Counted from the first letter of the stretch, positions 23,965 through 33,882 are shown. The stretch is 64,000 bases of DNA from Tritrichomonas foetus (GCA_001839685.1 MLAK01000565.1:1-64000); one strand, 5' to 3'. Notes: generated from the sequence alone by a model not told the origin. Program-made: numbers and translations.

Positions 23965-24303
23965 AAAAATGCTTTTTAGTCTTTAGTAAGATTACTAGTA
24001 ATCGTCAATAAAAATACAATCCAATACTTTTAATTCTGAGTGTTTATTGTGTTCGTTCTCAATTTTTAACTTTTTCATATATAATAATCGTTCCGAAGTC
24101 AAATATGGCCAGGCAACTTATCAAAAAATGCATATCTCAGAAAAAAATTCAAAAAGTCATATGATCCATTCTTTTTCATACCATAAGTGGTCGTTCTTAC
24201 CAACGTGATTCGAACAAAATGCTTTCAAATTTACTATCGTTCTTCAGAAATGGCAATTTAGAATTTTCAGAGATAATTCAATTTCTCAAATAATACTTTG
24301 AAG
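23965..24303. other. Spacer between GH13 gene and membrane protein gene
   Basis: About 340 bp. Contains AACTTTTTCA near 24068-24077 and TCAAAAAGT at 24149-24157, both upstream of the next gene. No gene seen. Confidence 0.6.
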
Positions 24304-24909
24304 ATGTTTCTTCTACTCCTCCTTGCTACATTTGGTATTTCTGACCAAAGACTTGCAGAAAGTCTAATTGGAGATTGGGAGTTGTCGACATGCAACCTTT
24401 CCCCAACCGGAGAAAAATTAAATATTCGGGAAGGAATTTACACATTCAATATTAAAGAAGGCGACGAAGAGGGAAATCTTTTTGGTACGTTTGCAATTAA
24501 AGATACAAATGAAATTTACAATGTAAAATTCGTGAAATCAGACGAATCATATATAGTTTCAGTTGCCTCAGAAAAAGCTGAAGAATATAATGAATTCACT
24601 AAGTTCACACCAGAATTTGATGTCGAACATATGACACGCTTTTCTGGAAAAGTTGGAAATGATATTACTTTCACATTCGTTCACTTATCTTTGGGAACAA
24701 TGGAAATTACTGTTTACGATACAATTAAGAATGAAGTTACCCTTTACCAAGGAATTAAGCCAATTCCTAAGACTGAAAATCCATACGGATTTATGCAAAC
24801 AATTCTTCCAATCCTTCCTGTTCTTTATATCCTCTTCAGCCAGAGTAAGGATCGCCAAGCCAAAAAAGCACCTGCTAAGAGTGACAATGTTAACAAGAAA
24901 CAAGAATAG
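24304..24909 (+). CDS. Secreted-type single-pass membrane protein of unknown function
   Basis: I do not recognise this 201-residue protein. The ATG at 24304 gives a signal peptide (MFLLLLLATFGIS). A beta-rich ectodomain follows (about 18-155), starting with LIGDWELSTCNLSP and continuing with alternating hydrophobic/polar strands. A hydrophobic segment near the C-terminus (FMQTILPILPVLYILF, about 163-178) is followed by a basic tail ending KKQE. The layout is a type I membrane protein with a short lysine-rich cytosolic tail; the terminal KKQE could be a KKXX-like ER retrieval signal. The frame is open two codons further upstream only through a TTG. A minisatellite starts about 60 bp after the stop. 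Confidence 0.75.
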   Translation: MFLLLLLATFGISDQRLAESLIGDWELSTCNLSPTGEKLNIREGIYTFNIKEGDEEGNLFGTFAIKDTNEIYNVKFVKSDESYIVSVASEKAEEYNEFTKFTPEFDVEHMTRFSGKVGNDITFTFVHLSLGTMEITVYDTIKNEVTLYQGIKPIPKTENPYGFMQTILPILPVLYILFSQSKDRQAKKAPAKSDNVNKKQE

Positions 24910-24966
24910 ATAAATACTATTATTAAATATTACCTTGGTATCCTCCCCTTTGTTTTGTCTGTTTAT

Positions 24967-25094
24967 TAAAGAAAGATATAAGAAAGAAAGATATGAGAAA
25001 GAAAGATATGAGAAAGAAAAATAAATGAAAGAAAGATATGAGAAAGAAAGATATGAGAAAGAAAGATATGAGAAAGAAAGATATAGGAAAGAAT
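24967..25094. repeat. 15-bp minisatellite in convergent spacer
   Basis: About eight copies of agaaagaaagatatg, with one irregular copy around 25014-25030. It lies between the stop of the gene ending at 24909 and the stop of ARL3 at 25261, i.e. in a 3'-to-3' spacer. Confidence 0.9.
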
Positions 25095-25260
25095 GGATCA
25101 TCCATGATTTTCGGTATGATTGGAACTCAAATCTTTTCAATGATATCATCGATGGCTAACCAGTACACTACCATTCACATATATAAGTGGTTACTTGAGA
25201 CAAAAGATAGAAAAATATTTATCAAATTCGAGGAAATTTCCATTTTATTTATTAAAAAAG

Positions 25261-25824
25261 TTAAAGTTTCAATGCTTTGACCATCCAACGCAAACCTTCA
25301 TTTACACCTGTTTTTTCAGTTGCCGAACAAGCCTGAATATGCCAATCATGGCTACGAATTGCATGCAATTCTAACTCTGTTGTAATCTGGGGTTAGAAAA
25401 AATAAAGGTACTTCAGCTGCTGTCAAGGCAGTTGCAAGATCTTGCTTGTTTGCCAAAATCAAAATTGGGACATTGCCCAATCTTGAATCTTGGAGCATTG
25501 TTGCAAGCTCAAATCCTGTTTCGTACATTCTCCGTTTATCTGCACTATCTATGACCCACACAATACCTGAGGCTCCAGCGAAATAATCGCCCCAATGCGT
25601 TCGGAGCGACTTTTGGCCGCCGATATCGTAAACATTGAATGTCGCGTGATCGAATTCGACTGATTTTGTGTTAAATCCGCGCGTTGGTGCAACAGTGTAG
25701 GGACTTGCACCAATTATTGCATGTAAAATCGAAGTTTTCCCGGCGTTATCGAGACCAAGGAAAAGTAACTTCTTTTTCTCTTTACTGACGCTTCCTCCCT
25801 GCTGTTAAAAATAAAACATACCAT
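25261..25824 (-). CDS. ARL3: ARL3-type small GTPase, three exons with two micro-introns
   Basis: The coding sequence is join(25261..25386, 25412..25798, 25822..25824) on the minus strand, 171 residues. Removing the two introns restores one frame. Exon 1 is only the ATG; exon 2 begins GGSVSKEKKKLLFLGLDNAG, giving an N-terminal Met-Gly as in ARF/ARL proteins. G-box motifs: GLDNAGKTS (P-loop), PTRGFNTKSVEF (switch I), YDIGGQKSLR (switch II), ANKQDL (G4), CSATEKTG (G5). WVIDSADKRRMYETG and EITTELELHAIRSHDWHIQA match ARL3 best. ARL3-GTP releases lipidated cargo in the cilium, fitting a flagellate. Without splicing of intron 2 the frame ends in PLFFLTPDYNRV and a stop, losing the last helix. ARL2 is the main alternative. 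Confidence 0.93.
25387..25411 (-). other. Micro-intron 2 of ARL3 (25 nt)
   Basis: Begins GTACCT and ends TTCTAACCCCAG on the minus strand. The TCTAAC branch-like motif is fused to the 3' splice site, as in trichomonad introns (consensus CTAACACACAG). Its removal turns the truncated frame into the conserved EITTELELHAIRSHDWHIQA. Confidence 0.92.
25799..25821 (-). other. Micro-intron 1 of ARL3 (23 nt)
   Basis: On the minus strand it begins GTATGT and ends TTTTTAACAGCAG. It sits directly after the ATG codon. An alternative 3' site three bases earlier (20 nt) would insert a Gln after Met; the 23-nt form is preferred because it gives Met-Gly. Either length must be removed to join the ATG to the GTPase frame. 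Confidence 0.85.
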
Positions 25825-26387
25825 TTTTCGTTTCGCTTTCTGAGTATAAAATTGAAAAACAAACGTAAAGTAACCGTTTATTTTCTGTTACAACTTGATA
25901 TTTCTTTTTGGAACTCTAATGTTAAGTATGATGGGTCTCAGTTTTCCATTAGAAGTGAAATGATCAAAAAGACTGTGATGACACTTTGTCACACCAAAAA
26001 ACATGATATTGATTTGTTTCCTAAGATATCATGAAATAAATGCAAATATAAGTGAATAAAACAGATCTCTAAAGTTAAAACACATTTACTGATTCGTTCA
26101 ATAATTTATATTTTTATATCAGCAATTTAGATCATGAAAATCATAGAATTTGATTCTATTTTGGATAACCGAAAAGAAATAGTCTCTTCAAGTCAATGTT
26201 AAGAATAAATATATAAAAAAGCGACAATATCTTTGATTCACCCTTTTCCGAGTCTTTCTAATTCATTGCAAATACGCACTTTTTCTGAAGCGCATGAATT
26301 TTATTGTATACACCCATTGAATTTTTGAAAGAGTGTGGAAGAAAATTCAGAGTTTTATAATTTCGCGGCTTTTCCAAACATTTTTCG
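25825..26387. other. Divergent intergenic region (ARL3 / TADA1)
   Basis: About 560 bp of AT-rich DNA shared by two divergent genes. No gene or convincing element seen. Confidence 0.6.
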
Positions 26388-27086
26388 ATGAGTTTTTGTA
26401 GAGAATCAAAAGCATCACAGGTTCAAGCAATCGAAGCTTATCAAAGGAAATGTCTTGAGAATTCAGGAAAAATCTATACAACTCGAAAAGATATCTCGAA
26501 AATCAGATCACGACTCCATAACCTTGTTACAAGCCCTGATTATTGGATGACTCTCGCACGATTTATTCACGGAGGCTGCCCCAAGCAAAAATTCGACGAA
26601 GCAATGGCGGTTTACCTTCCTAACAACGAAGCAAAAAAATTGCATAATGAATTTATTCGAGCAATCTTGTTTAACGCCCACTTTTCATCAGTCCCACCAC
26701 CAGAATATATTTCAACACGTCCAACAGAACGCGACGACCAACGAAAATCCTTCCCTCAAAATCAATTTAAAAATGATATAAAAGTTTTCAATTCTTATTC
26801 GGCCGCAGATCTCAGGCACCTTCCTTCACTTGATCAGTTATCAAAAAGGGTTGCCATTCTAACTGATATGGATGTTGATGAAGCCGCAAACATGGCACTT
26901 TTCCATGAATTGAAAAGTTTTATTGTTTCTTTGCTCACAAAATGTGTCCAGCTTCGCACAAGAAACTACAACTCTTCAAGATCAATGACAATCACGCCAG
27001 CACAAATTCTGCACACTGTAAACAATTGTTCTGAACTCAGATCAATAATTTCGCCTTCCATCCTAGCAAAATTTGAACTTTATTGA
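26388..27086 (+). CDS. TADA1: SAGA complex subunit TADA1/HFI1-like
   Basis: A 232-residue protein with the SAGA-Tad1 layout. The N-terminal block (about residues 33-96) reads DISKIRSRLHNL...YWMTLARFIHG, then KQKFDEAMAVYLP and KLHNEFIRAILFNA, matching the L...LG.NV..Y...L..F..GKISKEEFD......LH.EFLLAIL pattern. The C-terminal block (about 143-205) LPSLDQLSKRVAILTDMDVD, then AANMALFHELKSFIVSLLTK, fits the TADA1 histone-fold region. TADA1 pairs with TAF12 in SAGA, the Gcn5-containing transcription coactivator. The protein is shorter than human TADA1 (335). It lies in tandem upstream of the CHD-type gene, another chromatin gene. Confidence 0.8.
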   Translation: MSFCRESKASQVQAIEAYQRKCLENSGKIYTTRKDISKIRSRLHNLVTSPDYWMTLARFIHGGCPKQKFDEAMAVYLPNNEAKKLHNEFIRAILFNAHFSSVPPPEYISTRPTERDDQRKSFPQNQFKNDIKVFNSYSAADLRHLPSLDQLSKRVAILTDMDVDEAANMALFHELKSFIVSLLTKCVQLRTRNYNSSRSMTITPAQILHTVNNCSELRSIISPSILAKFELY

Positions 27087-27912
27087 TCGATTTATAAACC
27101 AAATGCTATATAGAAATTGGGAAATAATTGATCATTTTGGAGTATTTCAAAATCATCGTATTTCTTCTTTAAATAGAAAGAAATTAAATGCATTTTGATT
27201 ACTACATTGTTGTAGTTGAAGATGGTGAGTTACGTGGAGAAAAAGAATATTCACTACTATATTGTTTTTATTGAAAATATACCGGTTGCTATCATACCAA
27301 AGTATTTAAGGATCAGTGTAAGTTTTAGTGGCCATGTTGCAAATGAAATGCTGCTGATAGTGGAAATTACGAAAAAAAATATTTTTCATTATTTCCAATT
27401 TTGTGCCCATTAATATAAATATGATAAGTGGCAATAGTCATACTATTGATGGAATGGATCAATCTGTATAATTTTTTGGTCGAATTGCTCCTAAATTTAA
27501 TTATTATATTTCTTTGAATAACTATGTCAAATGACTGATTGTGATAGTGAAAACACATATTTGCTTGTTTGTTTCATATTAAATTATTTAAATATTATAG
27601 ATTTTCTAATTTTCCATATTTCTGATTATTTTATTTTCTGAATTTTTTTCTGAATTTTTGAAATAAAATATGAAACACTGATAACATCTTTAATCAAATC
27701 CATGGATTAGAATCCTCTTTGAAAAAAAAAATTCTGACCAAAACAATTGCTTTTTGGAAAATGATTTCTTTTCACACTTGATCGAAAATATATCTTCATA
27801 AACATGTATAACATCAAAATCATCATTAATTGCATGAATTTATTTAATTTTTGAAAGCGATTTTATATCTGGCCGGGAGATGCATCTCAAAAATATATTC
27901 ACGATAAGCAAA
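27087..27912. other. Intergenic region
   Basis: About 800 bp between TADA1 and the CHD-type gene. AT-rich with short frames only; an atttttgaaagcg segment lies about 60 bp before the CHD start. No gene seen. Confidence 0.6.
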
Positions 27913-30900
27913 ATGTCGAAGAAAAAAGCGACAACGAGTGAACAGAAAGAAACGACAGCCGAACTTCCTCCTTCGCCTTACGAAAGAATTTTGTCATGCA
28001 GGACTAATGCCAAAGGTGCTCCTGAATGCTATGTAAAACTTCGAGGAAAATCATATCGAGATTCGAAATGGATTTCAAACGACGAACTGTCTCAAAATCC
28101 ACAAACATCGTCAATGTTAACACGATTTTTACGGAATCAACGAGAATACGCAATGAATCCTCCATTCTACGATCCCCAATTTGATATTATTGATCGAATT
28201 ATAGCCAAAAAAGGCAAAAAATATTTAGTCAAATGGATGGGTCTAGGATACGACCAAATAACGTGGGAAAAAGATGTCACGCCAGAAGCTTTAGAAGATT
28301 ATCAAGCTCGTCAACTTCAAAATTATCCAATTGCGGCCGGCGACGTCTTTAAAAAACCAGATTTAAATATTCAAAATATTGCCTCTTATTCACTTGGCGA
28401 TACTGTTCTTGAATCATATCAAGTTTCTACAATGAATTTATTGATCCGTAATTTTTCAAAACTTCAATCGACTGATATAGTTGATCGTTATAATACACCA
28501 CTTATTACATCATGTGCAGCATTTATTGAATATGTCCTTCAAAACAGTGAAGAGCGTGGTCCAATTTTAATTGTTTCACCTTTTAATTCCATATCAAAAT
28601 GGTATAACATTTTCCGTGAAATAAAGTGTGCCACAACATTATCTTACACAGGCACTAAAGAAGCCAGACAAGCAGCTGTCGAACATGATTATTCATGTCC
28701 TAAGAAAAAGTTGAAATTCCATGTGTTAATTACTACTCCTGACATTCTCTCGCATGACTTAGAAATGTTAGCTGAAATTAAGTGGCGCATTGCCATTTTC
28801 GATGAAGCAAAAAGATTAAAAGATCCACAATCAAAATTAGCCAAAGTGCTTCAAAGATATGTAATTGGCACCCAAGTTGCTTTAATGCAATCACAAACAA
28901 ATATATTTTGTTTACAAAAACTTACTGATTTATTGATTTCTTCTTGTACAGATAAGTTCGTATCAGAAGATTTGAAAAAAGCAGCTCAAATTGCTCGTTC
29001 AAGAATTCAACCAAAACTTCTGAAAAGGAAAAATCAAATGAATGATGACAAAGATACTTATTCAACATATTATATTGATTGCCCATTAAGTGCAATTCAG
29101 AAAAAGGTTCTTCGGAAAGTGATTCATGATGCTGCTAGATTCGTTCAACGAAAAAACTTTATTCCAATCTGTCAAAGAATTCTTAGAATTTGCTCACATC
29201 CATTTTTGTTATATTCACAAGAATATACAATGCAAGATGTTGATTTTATTTCATCTTCTACAAAATTGGCAACACTCGAAGAACTTCTTATTGAAAATGT
29301 CAAGCAAAATGAAAGAATTCTAATCATTTCTGATTTTTCTTTAATGTTAGATATGATTGAAGATGTAGCCAATAATCATGCTTTTTCATTTGAAAGGATT
29401 GTAACACAATCTAAAGATATTCAGAGAGATGATGCACAAATTTTCTTATATAATCCCAAATATTGTACAATTGCATCATCAGTTTTTGAAACAATGAATG
29501 CCATTGTTGTTGTTGATGGTGATGGTTCCGAGTTGCAAAAATTACTTCAAAATAATCGACCACATCATCTTCATAAAATTTTTAAGTTTCAATGCAGAGA
29601 TTGCTCGGAATCTGTTTTAAATAATATTTGTATTTATAATCCAAATGTTCAACCAGATAATGAAAGATGTGAAAATATTTGTAAATTGTCGGCACTTGCT
29701 GCATTTTCAGATAAATCAACACCAGATCCCAAGGTGTTGTTACAAAAAGCTACAGTAGTTACGAATTCTTTTAATCCAAATGAATCACTCGAAAAAGAAT
29801 TCCAAGAATGTGATTTTTGGAGCTATTTGGTTGATGAAGATAAAACTTTAAAGAATCCAAAGTCATTTTCAAGCACAGAATTAGTTGATATCATTGATGA
29901 TGAAAGTGCACCACATGTTTGGACAAAACGTGAACGAGATCAACTTTTAAGAGGTCTTTGTAGATTTGGATTTGATCGATGGCGTGAATTAATTATTCAA
30001 ACTGGCTTACGAGTAAGTGTTCAAAGTGCAATTAAAGCATCACGTGCACTCTTACGTGAAATGATTCGATATATCGGATCTGGAACAGGTCATGCTGTCA
30101 CAAAAGAATTCATTAAAGAATCATCTTCAATGGAAGAAGAAGATGAAGTTGCTGATAAAGAATTCATTAATAAATCTGTTTTTAATGATGTTACATTTAA
30201 AACATCATTACAAAAGAACTCTGTTAGTTATCTAAAAGAAATCGAAATGTTACACTTTTTAGGAGAAAATTTGAAAGATAAAACTGATATTTATGAAGTG
30301 TCAGTTCCTCATCCATCTGGAGCACTCCCACAATGGTGGAAAGACGATTATGATCGTTATCTTGCATTTGCTACATGGAAATATGGGCTTGGTTGTTATG
30401 AACAATTCTTTGATGATTCAAACAAAGAAATTCTTAAAATATTTGGACCAGCAGATGATCCAATTGAATACCGCGACCTAAATGAACGAGTATTAAAGCT
30501 TGCAGAAGCAATTAAAAGAAAACAAGGTGTTAATCAACTTGGTATTAGCAATACTGAAAACTATGAAAAGAACAGTTATTCAAATGAAAATTTAAAGAAA
30601 TCTAAAAAAGAAGTCACTTCTAAGAAAGAAAATGATAAGAAGAAAACTAATTCATCATCAACTTCGTCTTCTTCATTTTCTGCCTCAAACGCAACAGCAG
30701 AATATGGTGGATCTAATTCACAAAAATGGACACGTGAAGAAATTCGTGACATGTTCCAATATATTTTGAAATTTGGAATTCCTGAAGATACCAATGGACA
30801 ACCTGATTATGAAAGATTTGGACGTGAATCTAATCTTTGTCGAACAAGAACAACTGAGCAAGTACAAGTTTATGTTGAAGATTATATTCGACGATGTAAA

Positions 30901-32196
30901 CTTACACAAGAAGAGGGTGGAATTCCACCAGGAACATCATCACGCGTTAATCAAAGATGTTCAGCAATGAAACAATTAAGAGAAATACTCAGAGATGAAA
31001 ATACAGCCAAACGAGTCTTTGAAAATTCAACCCATTGGCGTTTTTTACCGCGTGAATGGCGTCCTGAACATGAACTTTATTATTTCAGTGAAACACTTCG
31101 TCTTGGATTTGGTTCTTTCCAAGACATTCTCAGTGGTTCCAAATTTACAGGTGTGTTTCCAAATAACGAACCACCTGCTTTCTTATCCAAAGAACCAATT
31201 GTTATGAAGCGTATCCATTATTTATTTGATTTCCTTCAGAATGAAAAGAAAGGACTTCCGACCCTTCCTTCTTCTTCTAAAAGAAAATCAACATCTTCAT
31301 CTTCAAATTCTTCCTCATCAACATCAAAAACTACTTCCTCTTCTTCACGAAAAGCCAAATCTTCAACATCCGCCAAAGTATCTTCTACTTCAAGTAGTGG
31401 TACTTGTTCTGGAAGTCGAAGGAAAGGAAGACCACCGGAAGGATTTGTATTACAACAAAATGGTAAATTATTCCCATCCGATCGAGCAATATTTGATGGA
31501 AGAGTTAATTATCCATTGAATATAGGTAACAACAAATTAATTTTGAATCTGGGTGAGATTGGGTTTGATAAGCTAAACTTCCAATCTGATAGATATCTTT
31601 ATCCAATTGGTTATAAAGTTTCTTCAAGGAATCCATCAGCTATTGAACCTAATACTGAAGCTGTTTGGATCAATGAAATCACATGTGATGAAAATTCACG
31701 TCCTATTTTCAAAGCATGGATGGAAAATAATGCTTCACATATTTACGAAGGAAATTCTGCAAACGCTGTTTGGACTTATATTAGTGCTGATATTTCTAAT
31801 GTGAATAATGGGCAAAAATTTGCTCTTTCAGGATTAGACGCATTTTTACTAACTGATCCAATTGTTACTTATCTCATTCAAAACATGAAAGGGACCAAAA
31901 GATGTGCCAAATACAAAGCTAAAAAGATTAATATTCCACCTGAAGCACTTAAACTTCGGGACTGGATTCCAGCTGAAAAAGTTGATACTGAAAAATCTAC
32001 AGCACTTCAAAAGAAAAGAAATCCGAAATCTTCAAAGAATTCTTCACGAAAGAAAGAAATTGAGGAAGACGCCACGGATTCAAGTACTGAAATTGAAATT
32101 GAAGAAGAAGAAGAAGAAATCACGGAATACGAAGAAGAAGAAATTGTTGAATATGAAGAAGATGAAGAAAAAGAAGAAGCCTCAACTCAAGATTAA
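27913..32196 (+). CDS. CHD-type chromatin protein with degenerate SNF2 ATPase and FYRN/FYRC domains
   Basis: A 1,427-residue protein counted from the ATG at 27913 (MSKKKATTSEQ); an earlier in-frame ATG at 27880 would add 11 residues. Order: divergent chromodomain (about 24-75), chromodomain 2 (about 88-120, KYLVKWMGLGYDQITWEKD), SNF2 helicase-like lobes (about 165-580), SANT-like segment (about 667, WTKRERDQLLRGLCRFGFDR), SLIDE/Myb-like segment (about 937), Ser-rich linker, AT-hook-like RRKGRPPEGF (about 1169), FYRN (about 1195-1240, LYPIGYKVSSRNP), FYRC (about 1250-1325) and an acidic tail. The Walker A segment DEMGLGKT is replaced by VDRYNTPLIT, and DEAH is DEAK (297-300), so ATP hydrolysis looks lost. 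It probably serves as a chromatin scaffold (inference). Confidence 0.88.
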   Translation: MSKKKATTSEQKETTAELPPSPYERILSCRTNAKGAPECYVKLRGKSYRDSKWISNDELSQNPQTSSMLTRFLRNQREYAMNPPFYDPQFDIIDRIIAKKGKKYLVKWMGLGYDQITWEKDVTPEALEDYQARQLQNYPIAAGDVFKKPDLNIQNIASYSLGDTVLESYQVSTMNLLIRNFSKLQSTDIVDRYNTPLITSCAAFIEYVLQNSEERGPILIVSPFNSISKWYNIFREIKCATTLSYTGTKEARQAAVEHDYSCPKKKLKFHVLITTPDILSHDLEMLAEIKWRIAIFDEAKRLKDPQSKLAKVLQRYVIGTQVALMQSQTNIFCLQKLTDLLISSCTDKFVSEDLKKAAQIARSRIQPKLLKRKNQMNDDKDTYSTYYIDCPLSAIQKKVLRKVIHDAARFVQRKNFIPICQRILRICSHPFLLYSQEYTMQDVDFISSSTKLATLEELLIENVKQNERILIISDFSLMLDMIEDVANNHAFSFERIVTQSKDIQRDDAQIFLYNPKYCTIASSVFETMNAIVVVDGDGSELQKLLQNNRPHHLHKIFKFQCRDCSESVLNNICIYNPNVQPDNERCENICKLSALAAFSDKSTPDPKVLLQKATVVTNSFNPNESLEKEFQECDFWSYLVDEDKTLKNPKSFSSTELVDIIDDESAPHVWTKRERDQLLRGLCRFGFDRWRELIIQTGLRVSVQSAIKASRALLREMIRYIGSGTGHAVTKEFIKESSSMEEEDEVADKEFINKSVFNDVTFKTSLQKNSVSYLKEIEMLHFLGENLKDKTDIYEVSVPHPSGALPQWWKDDYDRYLAFATWKYGLGCYEQFFDDSNKEILKIFGPADDPIEYRDLNERVLKLAEAIKRKQGVNQLGISNTENYEKNSYSNENLKKSKKEVTSKKENDKKKTNSSSTSSSSFSASNATAEYGGSNSQKWTREEIRDMFQYILKFGIPEDTNGQPDYERFGRESNLCRTRTTEQVQVYVEDYIRRCKLTQEEGGIPPGTSSRVNQRCSAMKQLREILRDENTAKRVFENSTHWRFLPREWRPEHELYYFSETLRLGFGSFQDILSGSKFTGVFPNNEPPAFLSKEPIVMKRIHYLFDFLQNEKKGLPTLPSSSKRKSTSSSSNSSSSTSKTTSSSSRKAKSSTSAKVSSTSSSGTCSGSRRKGRPPEGFVLQQNGKLFPSDRAIFDGRVNYPLNIGNNKLILNLGEIGFDKLNFQSDRYLYPIGYKVSSRNPSAIEPNTEAVWINEITCDENSRPIFKAWMENNASHIYEGNSANAVWTYISADISNVNNGQKFALSGLDAFLLTDPIVTYLIQNMKGTKRCAKYKAKKINIPPEALKLRDWIPAEKVDTEKSTALQKKRNPKSSKNSSRKKEIEEDATDSSTEIEIEEEEEEITEYEEEEIVEYEEDEEKEEASTQD

Positions 32197-32334
32197 CAAT
32201 GCTATTTTCTAACAAATGTCTCACCTAAAAAAAAAGAAAAAGAAATTTCTTTATTAAATTCTTAAAAAATTCATCTTACTTACCTAAAACATTTTTTCCA
32301 TTCAAAAAAGTATCTTAAGATAAATTTTACAAAA

Positions 32335-32855
32335 TTGTTTTCATTTCCACAAACAAAAGATGATGCAATTGCATCCAAGAAACATTCATTGAAAACTTCA
32401 TTGAATCAATTAACATTACTTTTAATATTCAAAATAAATAAGCATTTTTTACTTTTCCTTTATGAGAAAGGAATTGTTGATATAATTTCTTTTCGTAAAT
32501 TTGTAGATGTCGATTTTTGGATCCAGTACTTACATGAATCAAAAAATATATTTTAATTCACAGAAGTACTTGATTATTTTTTCTTTACACAAGAGAAAAC
32601 TCACAAGAAGAAGATTCTAAAACTGAAGAAGAAAAAAAATCCTCAATCTGACATTAGAAAAAAATTCATTCACAAAGAGAACTTACCGAAATTATTAGAT
32701 CAGATGAATCATTTCATTGATTATATTTCTAAAAAATATAATATTGATCTTAATTATCCAGCTATTAACAATAACATTAAAGGAACTAGTCTTATTGAAT
32801 ATTTTATAATTCTGATGAAAATTCATGACATTCATATTTTGGTGAATTCATTATG
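32335..32855 (+). pseudogene. Decayed lineage-specific gene fragment (possible DUF3447/ankyrin-family remnant)
   Basis: One frame stays open across this stretch except for a TAA at 32554-32556. The first part contains LYEKGIVDIISFRKFVDVDF, which resembles the LYE.GI..I..F segment in the N-terminal region of trichomonad ankyrin/DUF3447 proteins. The second part continues with a Lys-rich stretch and IDYISKKYNIDLNYPAIN, ending in a TGA that overlaps the ATG of the next gene. There is no convincing start codon (only TTG at 32335). I read it as a broken fragment; family assignment is tentative. Confidence 0.4.
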
Positions 32856-33561
32856 ATAAAAAGGTTCTGTTCACGATGTTTCACTCGTTCTCAAAATTCA
32901 CACCATTGTGAATTCCCATCAGATGTAGATATGGATTCAGGAAGAGATGAAGCACCTATTATATATTTATATCCTGATGTTGAAATGAGAGTTGAAGTGT
33001 CATTAAAAATGAATGGAATCATTGAAACGATTTATCCAAAGAGAACATCTAGTAATAATAGAGATGAGTGCACATGGATAGTGAGAGCCAAGCCAACAGG
33101 AAAACTCGAAATGATTTCTTCTGAATCGACCAACTATTCCGTCAATCAGCGTAACATTGAGTATGATTATTTATTCTATGAAGGAATTCAGCCAAAACTA
33201 ATTTTAAATGAACGTGAAGGTTTTCTTTGTCAAAAAAGAGGAAGCTTCATTATTTTTAGAGACAAAATTACCCGAAATTGGGCTGAATGATTCAGAAATG
33301 AATGAATTCATTGTATTTTGGCTCCAACGCCTTGAAAAAAATGATTATAACTTCATTTGCTTTAACGTTAATGAAAAAAATTCGGAAATTTCAACACTGG
33401 ATGTGAATCTGAAACCAAACTCAATCCTTCGTGATTTTATGGTTTTTAAAGGCTATTCAAAAGAAGAGCACCAAAGCAAACTTGATTCTGAATTTCAATT
33501 TCAATTAATTCCTCAGACATTTCCACCATTTGAGAGAAAAGGATTCACCATTGTTGAGTGA
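32853..33561 (+). pseudogene. Conserved protein of unknown function, frameshifted in an A6 run
   Basis: Two overlapping frames make one protein of about 236 residues. The first (32853-33290) has IIYLYPDVEMRVEVSLKMNG and YDYLFYEGIQP. At the A run 33233-33238 similarity passes to the +1-shifted frame, which gives EEASLFLETKLPEIGLNDSE, then EFIVFWLQRLEKNDYNFI and ends at 33561. The family (IYLYP....V.V.L, then FWEG, FLE.KL, GL...E.NEFI.YWLP) is found in bacteria and protists; its function is unknown. One A fewer in the run would restore the frame. This is either a real frameshift or a homopolymer error. Confidence 0.75.
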
Positions 33562-33882
33562 GGTGGAAGTGAATATCCAAAAGCATGACTCCAAACAAAA
33601 TGAAATAATAATAATAAAAAGAAATAATAATAATAAACATAATTCTTTGATTTCGATATTATATATATTGTATAATTTATTTTAGTGAAAAAGAGGAATT
33701 TTACGTTGCAAAAGAAGCCTTCATTTTCATGAATTCAAATTGAAAATTATCATTTCTCCTCGTTTGAAGATTATGATTTCTTTCGAATCAAAAATAAATG
33801 ATGTGAACGATGAAAGGATATTCAAAAAGTTATGATTTTACTTTCAATGGAAAATGTATACGTTTAACAAATCATCTGATTA
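33562..33882. other. Spacer upstream of coiled-coil gene
   Basis: About 320 bp with an AATAATAA-rich patch (33602-33640) and TCAAAAAGT at 33822-33830, about 53 bp before the next ATG. No gene seen. Confidence 0.6.

Noticed and set aside
32523..32573. Possible intron that would remove the TAA at 32554
   Set aside because: The 3' end ttttaattcacag is only weakly intron-like and no GTATGT-type donor at a suitable distance was found.
33217..33241. Possible 25-nt GT...AG intron at the frameshift site
   Set aside because: It lacks a branch-like motif next to the 3' end and its removal would delete conserved residues; an extra A in the A6 run explains the data better.
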